Notes: generated by a model from the sequence alone, not told the origin. A stretch of DNA of 51,186 nt from an uncultured Flavobacteriales bacterium (GCA_913063255.1 CAJXYJ010000005.1:1-51186), one strand, 5' to 3'; counted from the first letter of the stretch, positions 33,388-43,171 are shown. Program-made: numbers and translations.

Positions 33388-34611
33388 TTGAAAAATTTGA
33401 TGAGTAAAACAGATGCAATTAAAAGATTTAAAATAGCAATATATTCTGGTACAGTACCAAGCACTACTTTTATAGAAATTCTTATTAAGGGGTTAGCAAA
33501 TAAAAATGTAAAAGTGTATTTGTTTGGCAAAAAGACAGGGCCAATAAATTATAATAAATTAAAAAATATTAAAGTATATGCCATCCCATCTAATAGGATT
33601 TTTAGATTTATAATAACTTTTATTAGATCCATATTGTTATTATTAATATATCCAATTAGGTTTTATATTGTATTAAAGGAATTTTCAAAGTTTACTGGTA
33701 TGTACTCAAAATGGAATTGGTGGTCTCGATATGTTCCTGTAGCCTTACATTTACCAGATGTTTTTCATGTACAATGGGCAAAAGATTTGCAGTATTGGTT
33801 TTTTTTAAAAGATAAATTTAACTGTAAAATTGTGTTAAGCCTTTTAGGGTCACATATCAATTATTCTCCTATTGCAGACCAAAATTTAGCAAAAAGATAT
33901 AATGATCTCTTTCCAAAAGTAGATGCTTTTCATGCGGTTTCTAATGCGATTGCCTTGGAAGCGCAAAAATATCAAGCCCTTCCAGAAAAAATAAAAGTCA
34001 TTCATTCTCCAATACAGCCTGCTACTTTTGATAATTTCAAAGAATATAAAAAGAAAACAAAAGGACCCTTAAAAATACTTTCGATTGGAAGACATCATTG
34101 GATAAAAGGCTATGGGTATGCCATAAGTGCTATTCAAGTTTTAAAAGAAAAAGGGATGGATTTTGAATATTCTATAATTGCACAAGGTATTGTCCCAGAG
34201 AATATAAGCTTTCAAGTAAATCAAATGGGATTGCAAAATGAAGTTCTGTTTTTAGAGGGGATGCCTCAAAAAAAGTTATTTAATGCAATGCAACACTATG
34301 ATGTTTTATTCTTGCCTAGCCTAAATGAGGGTATCGCCAATGTAGTATTGGAGGCTATGGCCATAGGGTTACCTGTTATTTCCACTAATTGCGGAGGCAT
34401 GGAAGAAGTAGTGAAGCCAAAAGAAACAGGCTGGTTAGTGCCAGTTAGAGACCCCGAAGCCTTGGCAGAAGCCATTATCGATGTATCTCAAACATCTGAG
34501 AGTGATTTACAGTATATTACACAACAAGCGCACTTATTAGTTAAGGCAGAATTTAATGCAGAAAATAGTATTAAAGAATATGAGGCTTTATATCAATCAT
34601 TAATAAATTAG
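33388..34611 (+). CDS. Glycosyltransferase family 4
   Basis: A 407-residue GT-B enzyme. IAIYSGTVPSTTFIEILI at the N-terminus, HVQWAKDLQYWF, LSLLGSHINY, ILSIGRHHWIKGYGYAI and NEGIANVVLEAMAIGLPVISTNCGGMEE (E-x7-E). A hydrophobic helix at about 66-88 may insert in the membrane. The start is TTG 33388 or ATG 33400; the latter loses four residues. It lies 1 nt after the preceding gene. Confidence 0.91.
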   Translation: MKNLMSKTDAIKRFKIAIYSGTVPSTTFIEILIKGLANKNVKVYLFGKKTGPINYNKLKNIKVYAIPSNRIFRFIITFIRSILLLLIYPIRFYIVLKEFSKFTGMYSKWNWWSRYVPVALHLPDVFHVQWAKDLQYWFFLKDKFNCKIVLSLLGSHINYSPIADQNLAKRYNDLFPKVDAFHAVSNAIALEAQKYQALPEKIKVIHSPIQPATFDNFKEYKKKTKGPLKILSIGRHHWIKGYGYAISAIQVLKEKGMDFEYSIIAQGIVPENISFQVNQMGLQNEVLFLEGMPQKKLFNAMQHYDVLFLPSLNEGIANVVLEAMAIGLPVISTNCGGMEEVVKPKETGWLVPVRDPEALAEAIIDVSQTSESDLQYITQQAHLLVKAEFNAENSIKEYEALYQSLIN

Positions 34612-34644
34612 GCAGGGAAAATAGTATATTAGTACTCTTAAACT

Positions 34645-36030
34645 ATGGAAGTTAAAACCCCTATAATTCCCTCAAAACAAATATTTGCAAAAAAGCAAGG
34701 AAACCATGAACTCGACCTTGAGGCCATTTGTGTTTTTGCTGCTATCGGTTTTTTCTTAGATCAAGATACCTATTGGAAGGATAAGCTAGTATTGTCTCCA
34801 GCATCTTTAATTAGTATTGATTCTGATTATAATTTACAGCAAACCAAGCCATGGTTTCAATGGCATTATTCTCCAAGGGACATTTCCTTTTCTCAGGCAT
34901 TGGAGGAGTATGCAAGCCTATTTGAATCCATTGTAGCAGAACAGACTCAAAGCAAGAAAGTGATCTTACCCTTGTCTGGAGGTTTGGATAGTAGGACCCA
35001 GGCAGTAGCACTTAAGAATAATAACGCTGAGGTATTTAGTTATAGCTATCAATTTGAAAATGGATACGCCGAAACGAAAATAGCCAAACGAATAGCAAAT
35101 GCCTGTCAGTTTGATTTTAAATCTTATACCATTCCAAAAGGATACTTGTGGAATAACATAGATGTTTTAGCAAAATTAAATAACTGTTATTCCGATTTTA
35201 CGGCTCCTCGCCAAATGGCTATTTATGATGAATTTGATGCTATGGGCGATGTGTTTTCTTTAGGGCATTGGGGAGATGTGCTTTTTGATGATATGGGTGT
35301 GCCAGATGATATGTCTTTTGAAGAGCAAGTAGAAGTAATTTTAAAAAAGTTAGTAAAAAAAGGGGGAATGCCTTTGTCAGAATCATTGTGGAAATCTTGG
35401 AATTTAGAAGGTAATTTTAAAGATTATTTAAAGAATCGGATAACTTTTTTATTGGAAGGTATAGATATTAAGAATAATGCAAATGCTCAAATTCGAGCTT
35501 TTAAGAGTTTGTACTGGGCACCACGATGGACTTCTGTAAATCTTTCTGTGTTTAGTGCCAAAATGCCTATCACCTTACCCTATTATGACAATAGAATGTG
35601 TGAGTTTATCTGCACCGTGCCAGAAAAGTATCTTGCAAATAGGCAATTGCAAATTGAATATATAAAAACACGATCTCCAGAATTAGCAAAAATAGATTGG
35701 CAGGATCATCGTCCATTTAATTTAAATAATTATCATTTAAATAAAATACCATATAATCTGCCTTATAAGATTGTCAATAAGCTAAAAAGAGAAGTTGATG
35801 CTTTGATGGGTAAAAAATATGTACAACGTAATTGGGAATTGCAATTTGTAGGGAAAGAAAATGAAGAAAAATTAAAAAACCAACTTTTTAATTCTCAACT
35901 TGAAAATCTTATTCCTATGGAAATCATTAAAGAATATTATAAATTGTTTTTAAATAATAATAAAGTGCAAAATTCACATGCTATAAATATGTTATTGGTA
36001 TTATCTAAATTTAATCAAAAGAATGACTAA
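34645..36030 (+). CDS. Asparagine synthase-like protein (PP-loop ATPase domain)
   Basis: A 461-residue protein with the AsnB C-terminal synthetase domain. The ATP pyrophosphatase PP-loop is SGGLDSR at 111-117, followed by FSYSYQFENGYAETKIAK and LGHWGDVLFDD. The N-terminal ~100 residues do not start with the Met-Cys of glutamine amidotransferases, so it cannot use glutamine in the usual way. Related proteins in capsule loci may amidate a uronic acid or couple another amine through an acyl-AMP. A uronic-acid module lies at 14.7-17.8 kb. It overlaps the next gene by 8 nt. Confidence 0.82.
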   Translation: MEVKTPIIPSKQIFAKKQGNHELDLEAICVFAAIGFFLDQDTYWKDKLVLSPASLISIDSDYNLQQTKPWFQWHYSPRDISFSQALEEYASLFESIVAEQTQSKKVILPLSGGLDSRTQAVALKNNNAEVFSYSYQFENGYAETKIAKRIANACQFDFKSYTIPKGYLWNNIDVLAKLNNCYSDFTAPRQMAIYDEFDAMGDVFSLGHWGDVLFDDMGVPDDMSFEEQVEVILKKLVKKGGMPLSESLWKSWNLEGNFKDYLKNRITFLLEGIDIKNNANAQIRAFKSLYWAPRWTSVNLSVFSAKMPITLPYYDNRMCEFICTVPEKYLANRQLQIEYIKTRSPELAKIDWQDHRPFNLNNYHLNKIPYNLPYKIVNKLKREVDALMGKKYVQRNWELQFVGKENEEKLKNQLFNSQLENLIPMEIIKEYYKLFLNNNKVQNSHAINMLLVLSKFNQKND

Positions 36031-37126
36031 GAAAATAAAAATTTTATTTACGATTTCAAATTTTGATACTTCAGGAAGTGGTAAGTCGGTTTATGATATG
36101 GTAAAAGGTTTGAATAGAAAGATTTTTGAACCTGAAGTCTGTTGTTTTCATAACAAAGGTGAATTATTTAAAGAGATGGGAAAATTAGATGTAAAGATTC
36201 ATCTATTCACTTTTGCAACGCCCTACCGGCCTTTTTTAAGTTTTCCTTTTAGACTCTTTAAGGTTTATCAATTTTTTAAAACCCATAAATTTGACATCAT
36301 ACATTCATGGCATTGGAGTTCAGATTTTTCAGAACCTTTGGCAGCAAAGTTAGCTGGAATACCTTATGTATACACCAAAAAGGCAATGAGTTGGGGTAAT
36401 AAGGCTTGGCGATGGAGGTCAAAATTGAGCACTAAGATTGTAGCAGTTAATGAAGATTTACTCCCGCAATTCTTTTCAGACATGCCAGATAAAATCATTC
36501 AAATCCCTTTATGTGTAGATGTTGATTTTTTTAAGCCTTTGCCCAAAAGTTATATTTCACCTGAAGGAATTAATTTTAAAAAAGAGGACTTTGTAATTTT
36601 ATCTGTAGCTAATTTGGTAGCCGTAAAAGGTATTGAAGTTCTTATAGATGCCGTCATTAAATTAAATGATGATTCTATAAAAGTTATTATTGTTGGTGAT
36701 GATAATAACGATTATGGGAATTCACTAAAGAAAGATTATGTGAATCGAAAGAATATTTTATTTCTAGGTAAACATTTAGATGTAAGACCCTACCTTGCTT
36801 TGGCAGATGTTTTTGTAATTCCAACTAAAGATGAAGGTAGAAAGGAAGGTTTACCCATTGCGCCTATGGAGGCAATGGCTACCGCTCGAATGGTTATAGG
36901 TTCAAATATCACGGGAGTTAGGGAAGTTCTAAAAGTTTTTCCAGATTGCTTGTTTCCTCCAAGTGATATAAATGAGTTAGCAACAAAAATTAAACAATGT
37001 AAGCAAATGATTCCAGCTGAAAGAGAAACCATTGCAAATGAAATGCGGGCTTACGTTGAACAGGAGTTATCCATAAGTAAGTTTATTTGTGAGCATGAAA
37101 TTTTGTATAAGCAAATTAAAAAATAA
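36023..37126 (+). CDS. Glycosyltransferase family 4
   Basis: A 367-residue GT-B enzyme. ILFTISNFDTSGSGKSVYDM is the glycine-rich N-terminal loop, HSWHWSSDFSEPLAAKLAG follows, and SVANLVAVKGIEVLI, IIVGDDNNDYG and EGRKEGLPIAPMEAMATARM (E-x7-E) define the donor domain. It starts 8 nt inside the asparagine-synthase-like gene. A 117-nt AT-rich gap without recognisable signals follows. Confidence 0.92.
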   Translation: MTKKIKILFTISNFDTSGSGKSVYDMVKGLNRKIFEPEVCCFHNKGELFKEMGKLDVKIHLFTFATPYRPFLSFPFRLFKVYQFFKTHKFDIIHSWHWSSDFSEPLAAKLAGIPYVYTKKAMSWGNKAWRWRSKLSTKIVAVNEDLLPQFFSDMPDKIIQIPLCVDVDFFKPLPKSYISPEGINFKKEDFVILSVANLVAVKGIEVLIDAVIKLNDDSIKVIIVGDDNNDYGNSLKKDYVNRKNILFLGKHLDVRPYLALADVFVIPTKDEGRKEGLPIAPMEAMATARMVIGSNITGVREVLKVFPDCLFPPSDINELATKIKQCKQMIPAERETIANEMRAYVEQELSISKFICEHEILYKQIKK

Positions 37127-37243
37127 TTTGAGTGTTTAAAAGAAAAAGGAGCAAATAATTTCATCAAAAAGTTAATTGTTGATTTAAATAAAACTACAAT
37201 TATTAATTTAATTAGGATTAAATACTATATATAATAATTTAAA

Positions 37244-38683
37244 ATGCTTTTTAACTCATTAGATTTTGCGGTTTTTTTACCAATAGTTTTTGTTCTGTAT
37301 TGGTTTATGGCAAAGGCTAATTTAAAATTACAGAACTTATTAATTGTTTTAGCTAGTTATGTGTTTTATGGTTGGTGGGACTATCGGTTTTTAAGTTTAA
37401 TATTATTTAGTACACTAATAGATTATTTTATTGGATTGCGTTTGAATAAAACGAGTCTTACAATAAATAGAAAATTACTGTTGTGGGGGAGTATTGGTGT
37501 GAATGTTGGTTTATTAGGCTTTTTTAAATATTATAATTTCTTTATCGATAATTTTACTGTTGCATTTTCATTTTTTGGAAAAGCAATATCTCCAAATACA
37601 TTAAATATTATTTTACCCGTTGGTATAAGTTTTTATACTTTTCAAACCTTAAGTTATACTATTGATGTCTATAAAAAGAAATTAAAACCAACTAATAATT
37701 TTGTGGCTTTTGCTGCATTTGTAAGCTTTTTTCCGCAATTGGTTGCAGGCCCAATTGAACGTGCAACTAATTTACTACCTCAGTTTTATAAAAAGAGAAA
37801 ATTTGAATATAATAAAGCTGTAGATGGACTAAGACAAATACTATGGGGTCTTTTTAAAAAGATTGTGATTGCCGATAACTGTGCTACATATGTTAATATT
37901 ATATTTGATAATTATACTGAATATTCAGGGAGCACTTTGTTTTTAGGGGGAATGTTTTTTGCCTTTCAAATTTATGGTGATTTTTCAGGATATTCAGATA
38001 TCGCCATTGGAACAGCTCGATTATTTGGCTTTAATTTAAAACAAAATTTTGCTTTTCCTTATTTTTCAAGAGATATAGCAGAGTTTTGGAGACGCTGGCA
38101 TATATCATTGTCTACATGGTTTAGAGATTACTTATATATTCCATTGGGAGGGTCTAGAGGATCTAAATGGAATCAAGTACGTAATGTGTTTATCATTTTT
38201 TTAGTAAGTGGTTTTTGGCATGGTGCTAATTGGACATTTATCATTTGGGGTGGTCTAAATGCCTTGTATTTTTTGCCCATATTATTATTAAAGAGAAATA
38301 GAATCAATACTAATGTGGTTGCTGAAAATAGCCTATTTCCAAGTATAATAGAAATATTTAAGATGCTAGCTACTTTTATACTTACAGTTATTGCTTGGAT
38401 ATTTTTTAGGTCGGAGAACATAATTCAAGCTTTTGATTATATTTATCGCATAGTAGATAAAACTTTATTATCTATTCCAATAGTAAGGCCATCTTTTTTA
38501 TTGGTATTTATAATGTTTTTTTTGTCAGTTGAGTGGGTGGGTAGAAAAGATGCATTTGCTATTGAAAAGTTTTTTTTTAAAAAGCATAAAATAATCAGGA
38601 TGAGTTTTTATGCCTTTTTGATATTTCTAATATTTATGTTTGTAAAAACTGAAGGAACAGTATTTATTTATTTTCAATTTTAA
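37244..38683 (+). CDS. MBOAT family O-acyltransferase (AlgI/PatA-like)
   Basis: A 479-residue polytopic protein with about ten membrane helices. FYTFQTLSYTIDVYKKK, FVSFFPQLVAGPIER, QIYGDFSGYSDIAIG, FAEFWRRWH-like (DIAEFWRRWHISLSTWFRD) and GFWHGANWTFIIWG, with catalytic His326, are the AlgI signatures. It carries an acyl group, usually acetyl, across the inner membrane for O-acylation of the polysaccharide. The partner is the SGNH-type protein 3 nt downstream. Confidence 0.93.
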   Translation: MLFNSLDFAVFLPIVFVLYWFMAKANLKLQNLLIVLASYVFYGWWDYRFLSLILFSTLIDYFIGLRLNKTSLTINRKLLLWGSIGVNVGLLGFFKYYNFFIDNFTVAFSFFGKAISPNTLNIILPVGISFYTFQTLSYTIDVYKKKLKPTNNFVAFAAFVSFFPQLVAGPIERATNLLPQFYKKRKFEYNKAVDGLRQILWGLFKKIVIADNCATYVNIIFDNYTEYSGSTLFLGGMFFAFQIYGDFSGYSDIAIGTARLFGFNLKQNFAFPYFSRDIAEFWRRWHISLSTWFRDYLYIPLGGSRGSKWNQVRNVFIIFLVSGFWHGANWTFIIWGGLNALYFLPILLLKRNRINTNVVAENSLFPSIIEIFKMLATFILTVIAWIFFRSENIIQAFDYIYRIVDKTLLSIPIVRPSFLLVFIMFFLSVEWVGRKDAFAIEKFFFKKHKIIRMSFYAFLIFLIFMFVKTEGTVFIYFQF

Positions 38684-38686
38684 AAG

Positions 38687-39622
38687 ATGTTTAATTTTTT
38701 TAAATCCATAGTTTCCTTTGCTTTTTTATTCATAATTTTCTATGTCGTTTTAATTTGTGTTTGGGGAGATTATGCACCTTTGTCATTTAAAAAAAATTTA
38801 CAGTATAAATTAGGAAGCTATGGTCATATGTATTCTAGAATGCAAGAAATTAAAACAGTCAAAGATATTGATGTTCTATTTTTAGGTTCTTCACATACTT
38901 ATAGAGGTTTTGATACAAGGATATTTAAAAATGATGGGTTTAAAGTTTTTAATCTAGGATCTAGCGCTCAAACACCTATACAAACAGAATTATTATTGAA
39001 AAGATATTTAGATAGCCTATCCCCGAAGATAGTTGTTTTTGAAGTTAATCCATTTAGTTTTTCTAGTGATGGAGTAGAATCATCTTTAGATTTATTTGCT
39101 AATGACAAGAATGATTTGTATTCAATAATTAATGCAGTCAGGATTAATCACATAAAAACCTATAATGTTTTAATTTATAGTTTTTATAGAGAATTGTTTA
39201 ATATGAACAAAAAATTTGTCGAGCAAAAAGTCAAAAATGAAGATACTTATGTTGTTAATGGATATGTAGAAAAAAAAATGCGTTATTTTGTTGATAAACC
39301 AATTCAAAAATTACAAAGTAATATTAGTAAAAAACAAATTAGTGCATTTGAGAACATTCTCACAAAACTTAAAAATGAAGGGATTGAGTATTATTTAGTA
39401 CAAGCTCCAATAACGAAATCTAGATATTTAAAAATAACTGGGACTAAAGACTTTGATGATTTAATGAAGGATAAAGGAACATATTATAATTTTAATTATA
39501 TTTTAAATTTAACAGATTCTTTGCATTTTTATGATTCTCATCATTTAAATCAAGAAGGGGTGAAAATATTTAATAATGATTTAATTCAAAGAATATTAAA
39601 AAAAATAAATTACTTATTTTGA
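38687..39622 (+). CDS. SGNH/DltD-like acyl-transfer partner of the MBOAT protein
   Basis: A 311-residue protein with one N-terminal membrane helix (about 7-28) and a periplasmic SGNH-type domain. The nucleophile motif is LGSSHTYRG (66-74), and the C-terminal D283-x2-H286 (DSHHLNQEG) completes the triad. AlgJ/AlgX/DltD proteins of this kind receive an acyl group from the MBOAT protein and attach it to the glycan. The family cannot be named more exactly by eye. It overlaps the next gene by 4 nt (TTGA). Confidence 0.8.
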   Translation: MFNFFKSIVSFAFLFIIFYVVLICVWGDYAPLSFKKNLQYKLGSYGHMYSRMQEIKTVKDIDVLFLGSSHTYRGFDTRIFKNDGFKVFNLGSSAQTPIQTELLLKRYLDSLSPKIVVFEVNPFSFSSDGVESSLDLFANDKNDLYSIINAVRINHIKTYNVLIYSFYRELFNMNKKFVEQKVKNEDTYVVNGYVEKKMRYFVDKPIQKLQSNISKKQISAFENILTKLKNEGIEYYLVQAPITKSRYLKITGTKDFDDLMKDKGTYYNFNYILNLTDSLHFYDSHHLNQEGVKIFNNDLIQRILKKINYLF

Positions 39623-40803
39623 AAATAGGTCTTGTCTTATCAAAACCGCCTGGTTATTCAGAAACCTTTTTTATTTCAAAAATTAAGGGGTTGCAAGAAG
39701 GAGGTCATAGTGTTATGCTTTTTGTACAAAAAGAGGATAAAGAGTTTTCTTTATGTCCAGTTCTAGTAGCGCCAAAAGTCTTTAAAAAGAATTTACTTTT
39801 TCAATTAGGAAGCAATATTTTAATAGGAATAAAATTATTAGGGTATTTTAAGAGAGTACTTAAATTTATAAAATTAGAAAAAGAAGGGCATCGATCTAAC
39901 AAACAAATTCTAAAAAATATTTTTAATAATTCTCATATATTAAGAGCAGATTTAGATTGGTTGCATTTTGGTTTTGCAACCATGGCTTTACAAAGCGAGT
40001 ATGTAGCTAAGGCTATGGAAGCAAAGATGGCAGTTAGCTTTCGTGGTTTCGATATTGCAATTTATCCCCTAAAGCACGTTAATTGTTATCGTTTGTTATG
40101 GGAAAATGTGGATAAAGTTCATGCCATATCAGACGACTTAATTCAATTGGCATATAAGCAAGGGATGCCTGAAGAAACTCTATATGAAAAAATCACCCCT
40201 GCAATCGATATTCAAAAGTTTAAATGTGTTATTAAGAATCAAGATTTCCAAAAAAAAACCATTCAGTTTATAACAATAGCTCGATTACATTGGAAAAAGG
40301 GAATTATTAGCACGCTAGAAGCATTGGTAAAAGTTAAAGAAGCTGGTATCAATTTTACATATAATATCGTAGGAGAAGGAAGTGAGTATGAAAATATTGC
40401 CTTTGCTATTTACCAATTGGAATTATCTAATCATGTTAGATTCCTAGGTAGAAAGAATGCTGGTGAGATTATTAAATTATTAAAACAATCAAACATTTAT
40501 ATTCAATATAGTATTTCGGAAGGGTTTTGTAATGCTGTTTTAGAAGCACAGGCTTTAGGCTTATTATGTATAGCATCAGATGCAGAAGGATTGCAAGAAA
40601 ATATTCTTCATAATAAAACAGGATGGATTGTCCCAAAAAGAAAACCAAATCTATTAGCTAAAACTATTATGGATGTGATACATTTACCCTTAGAGGAAAA
40701 GGAATGTATTTCAAAAAATGCACAGGAACGTATTGAGAAAAAGTTTACTATTGAAAAACAACAACAAGAATTTGTAAAATTTTATGGAACAAGTATTAGT
40801 TAA
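39619..40803 (+). CDS. Glycosyltransferase family 4
   Basis: A 394-residue GT-B enzyme. KIGLVLSKPPGYSETFFISKI at the N-terminus and SFRGFDIAIYP correspond to the SETFI and HGYD motifs of the gene at 23464, so the two belong to one subgroup. TIARLHWKKGIISTL, NIVGEGSEYE and SEGFCNAVLEAQALGL (E-x7-E) form the donor site. The start is TTG 39619, overlapping the previous TGA stop; no ATG precedes the first strand. Confidence 0.92.
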   Translation: MKIGLVLSKPPGYSETFFISKIKGLQEGGHSVMLFVQKEDKEFSLCPVLVAPKVFKKNLLFQLGSNILIGIKLLGYFKRVLKFIKLEKEGHRSNKQILKNIFNNSHILRADLDWLHFGFATMALQSEYVAKAMEAKMAVSFRGFDIAIYPLKHVNCYRLLWENVDKVHAISDDLIQLAYKQGMPEETLYEKITPAIDIQKFKCVIKNQDFQKKTIQFITIARLHWKKGIISTLEALVKVKEAGINFTYNIVGEGSEYENIAFAIYQLELSNHVRFLGRKNAGEIIKLLKQSNIYIQYSISEGFCNAVLEAQALGLLCIASDAEGLQENILHNKTGWIVPKRKPNLLAKTIMDVIHLPLEEKECISKNAQERIEKKFTIEKQQQEFVKFYGTSIS

Positions 40804-41614
40804 GATTTATAATATTTTCCCTAAGAACATTAGACAAAAAATTGGGAGGTCTAAATTCTTTACATTTTTAAGAAATTTTGTTTTAAAAAAAGGAAAGGTT
40901 TACAGAGAAAGCTACGTTTTTATCAAAAGACACTACGGTACTTATAAAGTTAGATTTAAATTTTATGCTTCTATTAAAACAGCTGCTAAAGCAAAGAAAT
41001 CTGGTATAGAGAATACTATTATTAATAATTCCATATATATTTTAAATAAATTTAAAAAACATGATAATGATTGTATAGTTTTAGATATAGGTTCAAATTT
41101 TGGTTATTTAAGTTTAGTATGGTCTCAGACTATATCTAAAAATAATGGTAAAATAATTGCTTTTGAACCTAATATAGAAGTTATTAAATCTCTTGAAAAA
41201 TCTATCTTCGATAATAACTTGAAAAGTATTATTTCCACAGAAAACTTGGCAGTAGGAAATAAAACAGAGGTGATTAAATTGTATTTAAATAATACTACTT
41301 CTAATGTCATTGAATCAAATTCAAACCAAAATCATATTCAAATTGATATGATTAAAATTGATAGTTATTTTAAAGATAAGTTAAAAAAATGTGATTTAGT
41401 TAAAATTGATGTGGATGGAATTGAATTTGATATATTAAATGGTTCTCGAGAATTAATTAAAGAATTTCATCCAATTTTTATTGTTGAAACTAATAATGAT
41501 AATCGTATAATTGAATTTTTCATCCAACAAAATTATAAAATTTTAAATATGAAACTAAAACCAATTATTGAAGGAGAACTCCCTTTAAATGTTTTCTGTA
41601 TTCCAAAACTATAA
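40784..41614 (+). CDS. FkbM family methyltransferase
   Basis: A 276-residue SAM-dependent methyltransferase. Motif I is LDIGSNFGYLS (100-110), then IIAFEPNIEVIKSLEKSI, LAVGNKTEVIKLYLN, IQIDMIKIDSYF and the FkbM signature LVKIDVDGIEFDILNGS. The family O-methylates sugars and other metabolites. It starts 20 nt inside the preceding GT4. With the methyltransferase at 25689 it gives the locus two possible chain-modifying or capping methylases. Confidence 0.9.
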   Translation: MEQVLVKIYNIFPKNIRQKIGRSKFFTFLRNFVLKKGKVYRESYVFIKRHYGTYKVRFKFYASIKTAAKAKKSGIENTIINNSIYILNKFKKHDNDCIVLDIGSNFGYLSLVWSQTISKNNGKIIAFEPNIEVIKSLEKSIFDNNLKSIISTENLAVGNKTEVIKLYLNNTTSNVIESNSNQNHIQIDMIKIDSYFKDKLKKCDLVKIDVDGIEFDILNGSRELIKEFHPIFIVETNNDNRIIEFFIQQNYKILNMKLKPIIEGELPLNVFCIPKL

Positions 41615-41617
41615 AAA

Positions 41618-42946
41618 GTGTTATTTACTTTTATAAAATACTTACAACCAACTAATTATTTTGCTTTATTTAAAAAGGATCATACTAGTGTATTTCCTAT
41701 ACCTAAAAGTTTTCCAAAAAAAATCCAACAACAACTTATCTTGGATAATGAGTATTCTTCTAATCATGCACAAGAATACGATTTGTCTTGGCAGGCAATA
41801 CAAAAGGGATATGTGGGAAATGCCAAAACCTATACTAGTTTTAAAAAGCTTCCCTTAATAGATGAATACCATTTTTTAAGAAAATATTTTAACTCACTCT
41901 GGGCAACTTATGTATTGTTAATTCGCTTATTAAGTTTTAAAAACCCCTTTAAAGAAATTTCTGCTTGGTATATCACTAGAAAAATACAACGGAGTGATTA
42001 CCTTAAAACTCCCATTTTACATGAAGAATGGGGTGGTTTTGGATCTTCATTATTAAAAGAAAATCCATTAGTTTCGGTAGTGATTCCAACACTCAATCGT
42101 TATCAATATTTAAAGGATGTTTTAGAAGATTTAGAAAAGCAAGAGTATAAAAATTTTGAGGTGATTATCGTAGATCAATCAGAGCCTTTTCAAAAAGAAT
42201 TTTATAAAGATTATAATTTAGATATACATCTTATCCACCAAGAAGAAAAAGCTTTATGGCTGGCTCGTAATACAGCCATAAGAGGATCAAAAGGTGACTT
42301 TCTATTATTTTTTGATGATGACAGTAGAGTGGAAGCAAATTGGATTACTAATCATATAAAATGTATTGATTTTTTTAAAGCGGATATATCATCTGGTGTA
42401 TCCATTTCAACAATAGGAGCAGAAGTGCCAAAAAATTATTCCTTTTTTAGAATATCCGATCAATTAGATACAGGAAATGTGTTAATTAAAAAAGATGTGT
42501 TTAGAACTATTGGATTATTTGATCGACAGTTTGAAAAGCAACGTATGGGAGATGGAGAATTTGGGTTGCGTGCTCATTTACAAGGTTTTTTAAATATATC
42601 AAATCCTTATGCCCAACGATTACATTTAAAGGTAAACACTGGTGGTTTGAGACAGATGGGATCTTGGGATGCCTTTAGAACAAAAAAATGGTTTGCGCCT
42701 AGGCCTATCCCAAGTGTGTTATATTTGTTTAGAAAGTATTATGGTGTAAAACGAACCTGGTATGCTTTATTAAAAACGATACCACCTTCTATTATACCTT
42801 ATCGTTTTAAAAGGAATAAAAAAGTGATGGTGCTAGGAGCTTTTATTTCAATATTGATTTTTCCAATTATTATATTGCAAGTGATTGTTTCTTGGAGAAA
42901 GGCAAGCCTAAAATTAAATGAAGGAGCTATAATACAACGTTTGTAA
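41618..42946 (+). CDS. Glycosyltransferase family 2 with N-terminal extension
   Basis: A 442-residue protein. The GT-A domain starts only at about residue 150 (NPLVSVVIPTLNRYQYL) with IIVDQSEPFQ, LARNTAIRGSKGDFLLFFDDDSRVEANW and the RMGDGEFGLRAHL segment. The 150-residue N-terminal extension has no recognised domain. A hydrophobic helix near 410-430 may anchor it. The start is GTG at 41618, 3 nt after the FkbM gene. Its stop is followed by repeat sequence (42953 on). Confidence 0.88.
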   Translation: MLFTFIKYLQPTNYFALFKKDHTSVFPIPKSFPKKIQQQLILDNEYSSNHAQEYDLSWQAIQKGYVGNAKTYTSFKKLPLIDEYHFLRKYFNSLWATYVLLIRLLSFKNPFKEISAWYITRKIQRSDYLKTPILHEEWGGFGSSLLKENPLVSVVIPTLNRYQYLKDVLEDLEKQEYKNFEVIIVDQSEPFQKEFYKDYNLDIHLIHQEEKALWLARNTAIRGSKGDFLLFFDDDSRVEANWITNHIKCIDFFKADISSGVSISTIGAEVPKNYSFFRISDQLDTGNVLIKKDVFRTIGLFDRQFEKQRMGDGEFGLRAHLQGFLNISNPYAQRLHLKVNTGGLRQMGSWDAFRTKKWFAPRPIPSVLYLFRKYYGVKRTWYALLKTIPPSIIPYRFKRNKKVMVLGAFISILIFPIIILQVIVSWRKASLKLNEGAIIQRL

Positions 42947-42952
42947 TTTGAA

Positions 42953-42973
42953 TAGTGAGGGGTGAATAGTGAG
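42953..42973 (+). repeat. Family B heptamers, left arm fragment
   Basis: TAGTGAG, GGGTGAA and TAGTGAG in phase, starting 6 nt after the GT2 stop codon, the same placement as at 15977, 16543 and 18969. No right-arm unit or mini-ORF follows here; family C sequence takes its place. Confidence 0.75.
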
Positions 42974-43119
42974 ATTGCCGCGTCGTACCCTCCTCGCAAT
43001 GACATTCAATTTATGATAAAACTAGAAAAATAATGTCTTTACGAACGCAGTGAAGTAATCTCATGAAATTTACTTAGTTTTTTCATCAGTTCACCACCTC
43101 GTATCCTCCTCATAATGAG
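42971..43119. repeat. Family C dispersed repeat, three degenerate copies in alternating orientation
   Basis: Copy C1 (42971-43003) reads GAGATTGCC, then a CGTCG segment and CCTCGCAATGAC. C2 (43035-43062) is in the opposite sense (GTCTTTACGAACGC, then AGTAATCTC). C3 (43090-43119) is a decayed copy in the first sense. I remember related sequence (CATTGCGAGGA... and ...CAATCTC) as dispersed repeats in many bacteria. It fills most of the 225-nt gap before the next gene. Confidence 0.75.
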
Positions 43120-43171
43120 AATGAAAAAATAACGGCAAAACTATCAATCACTCTAAACTTATTTTTAACTT

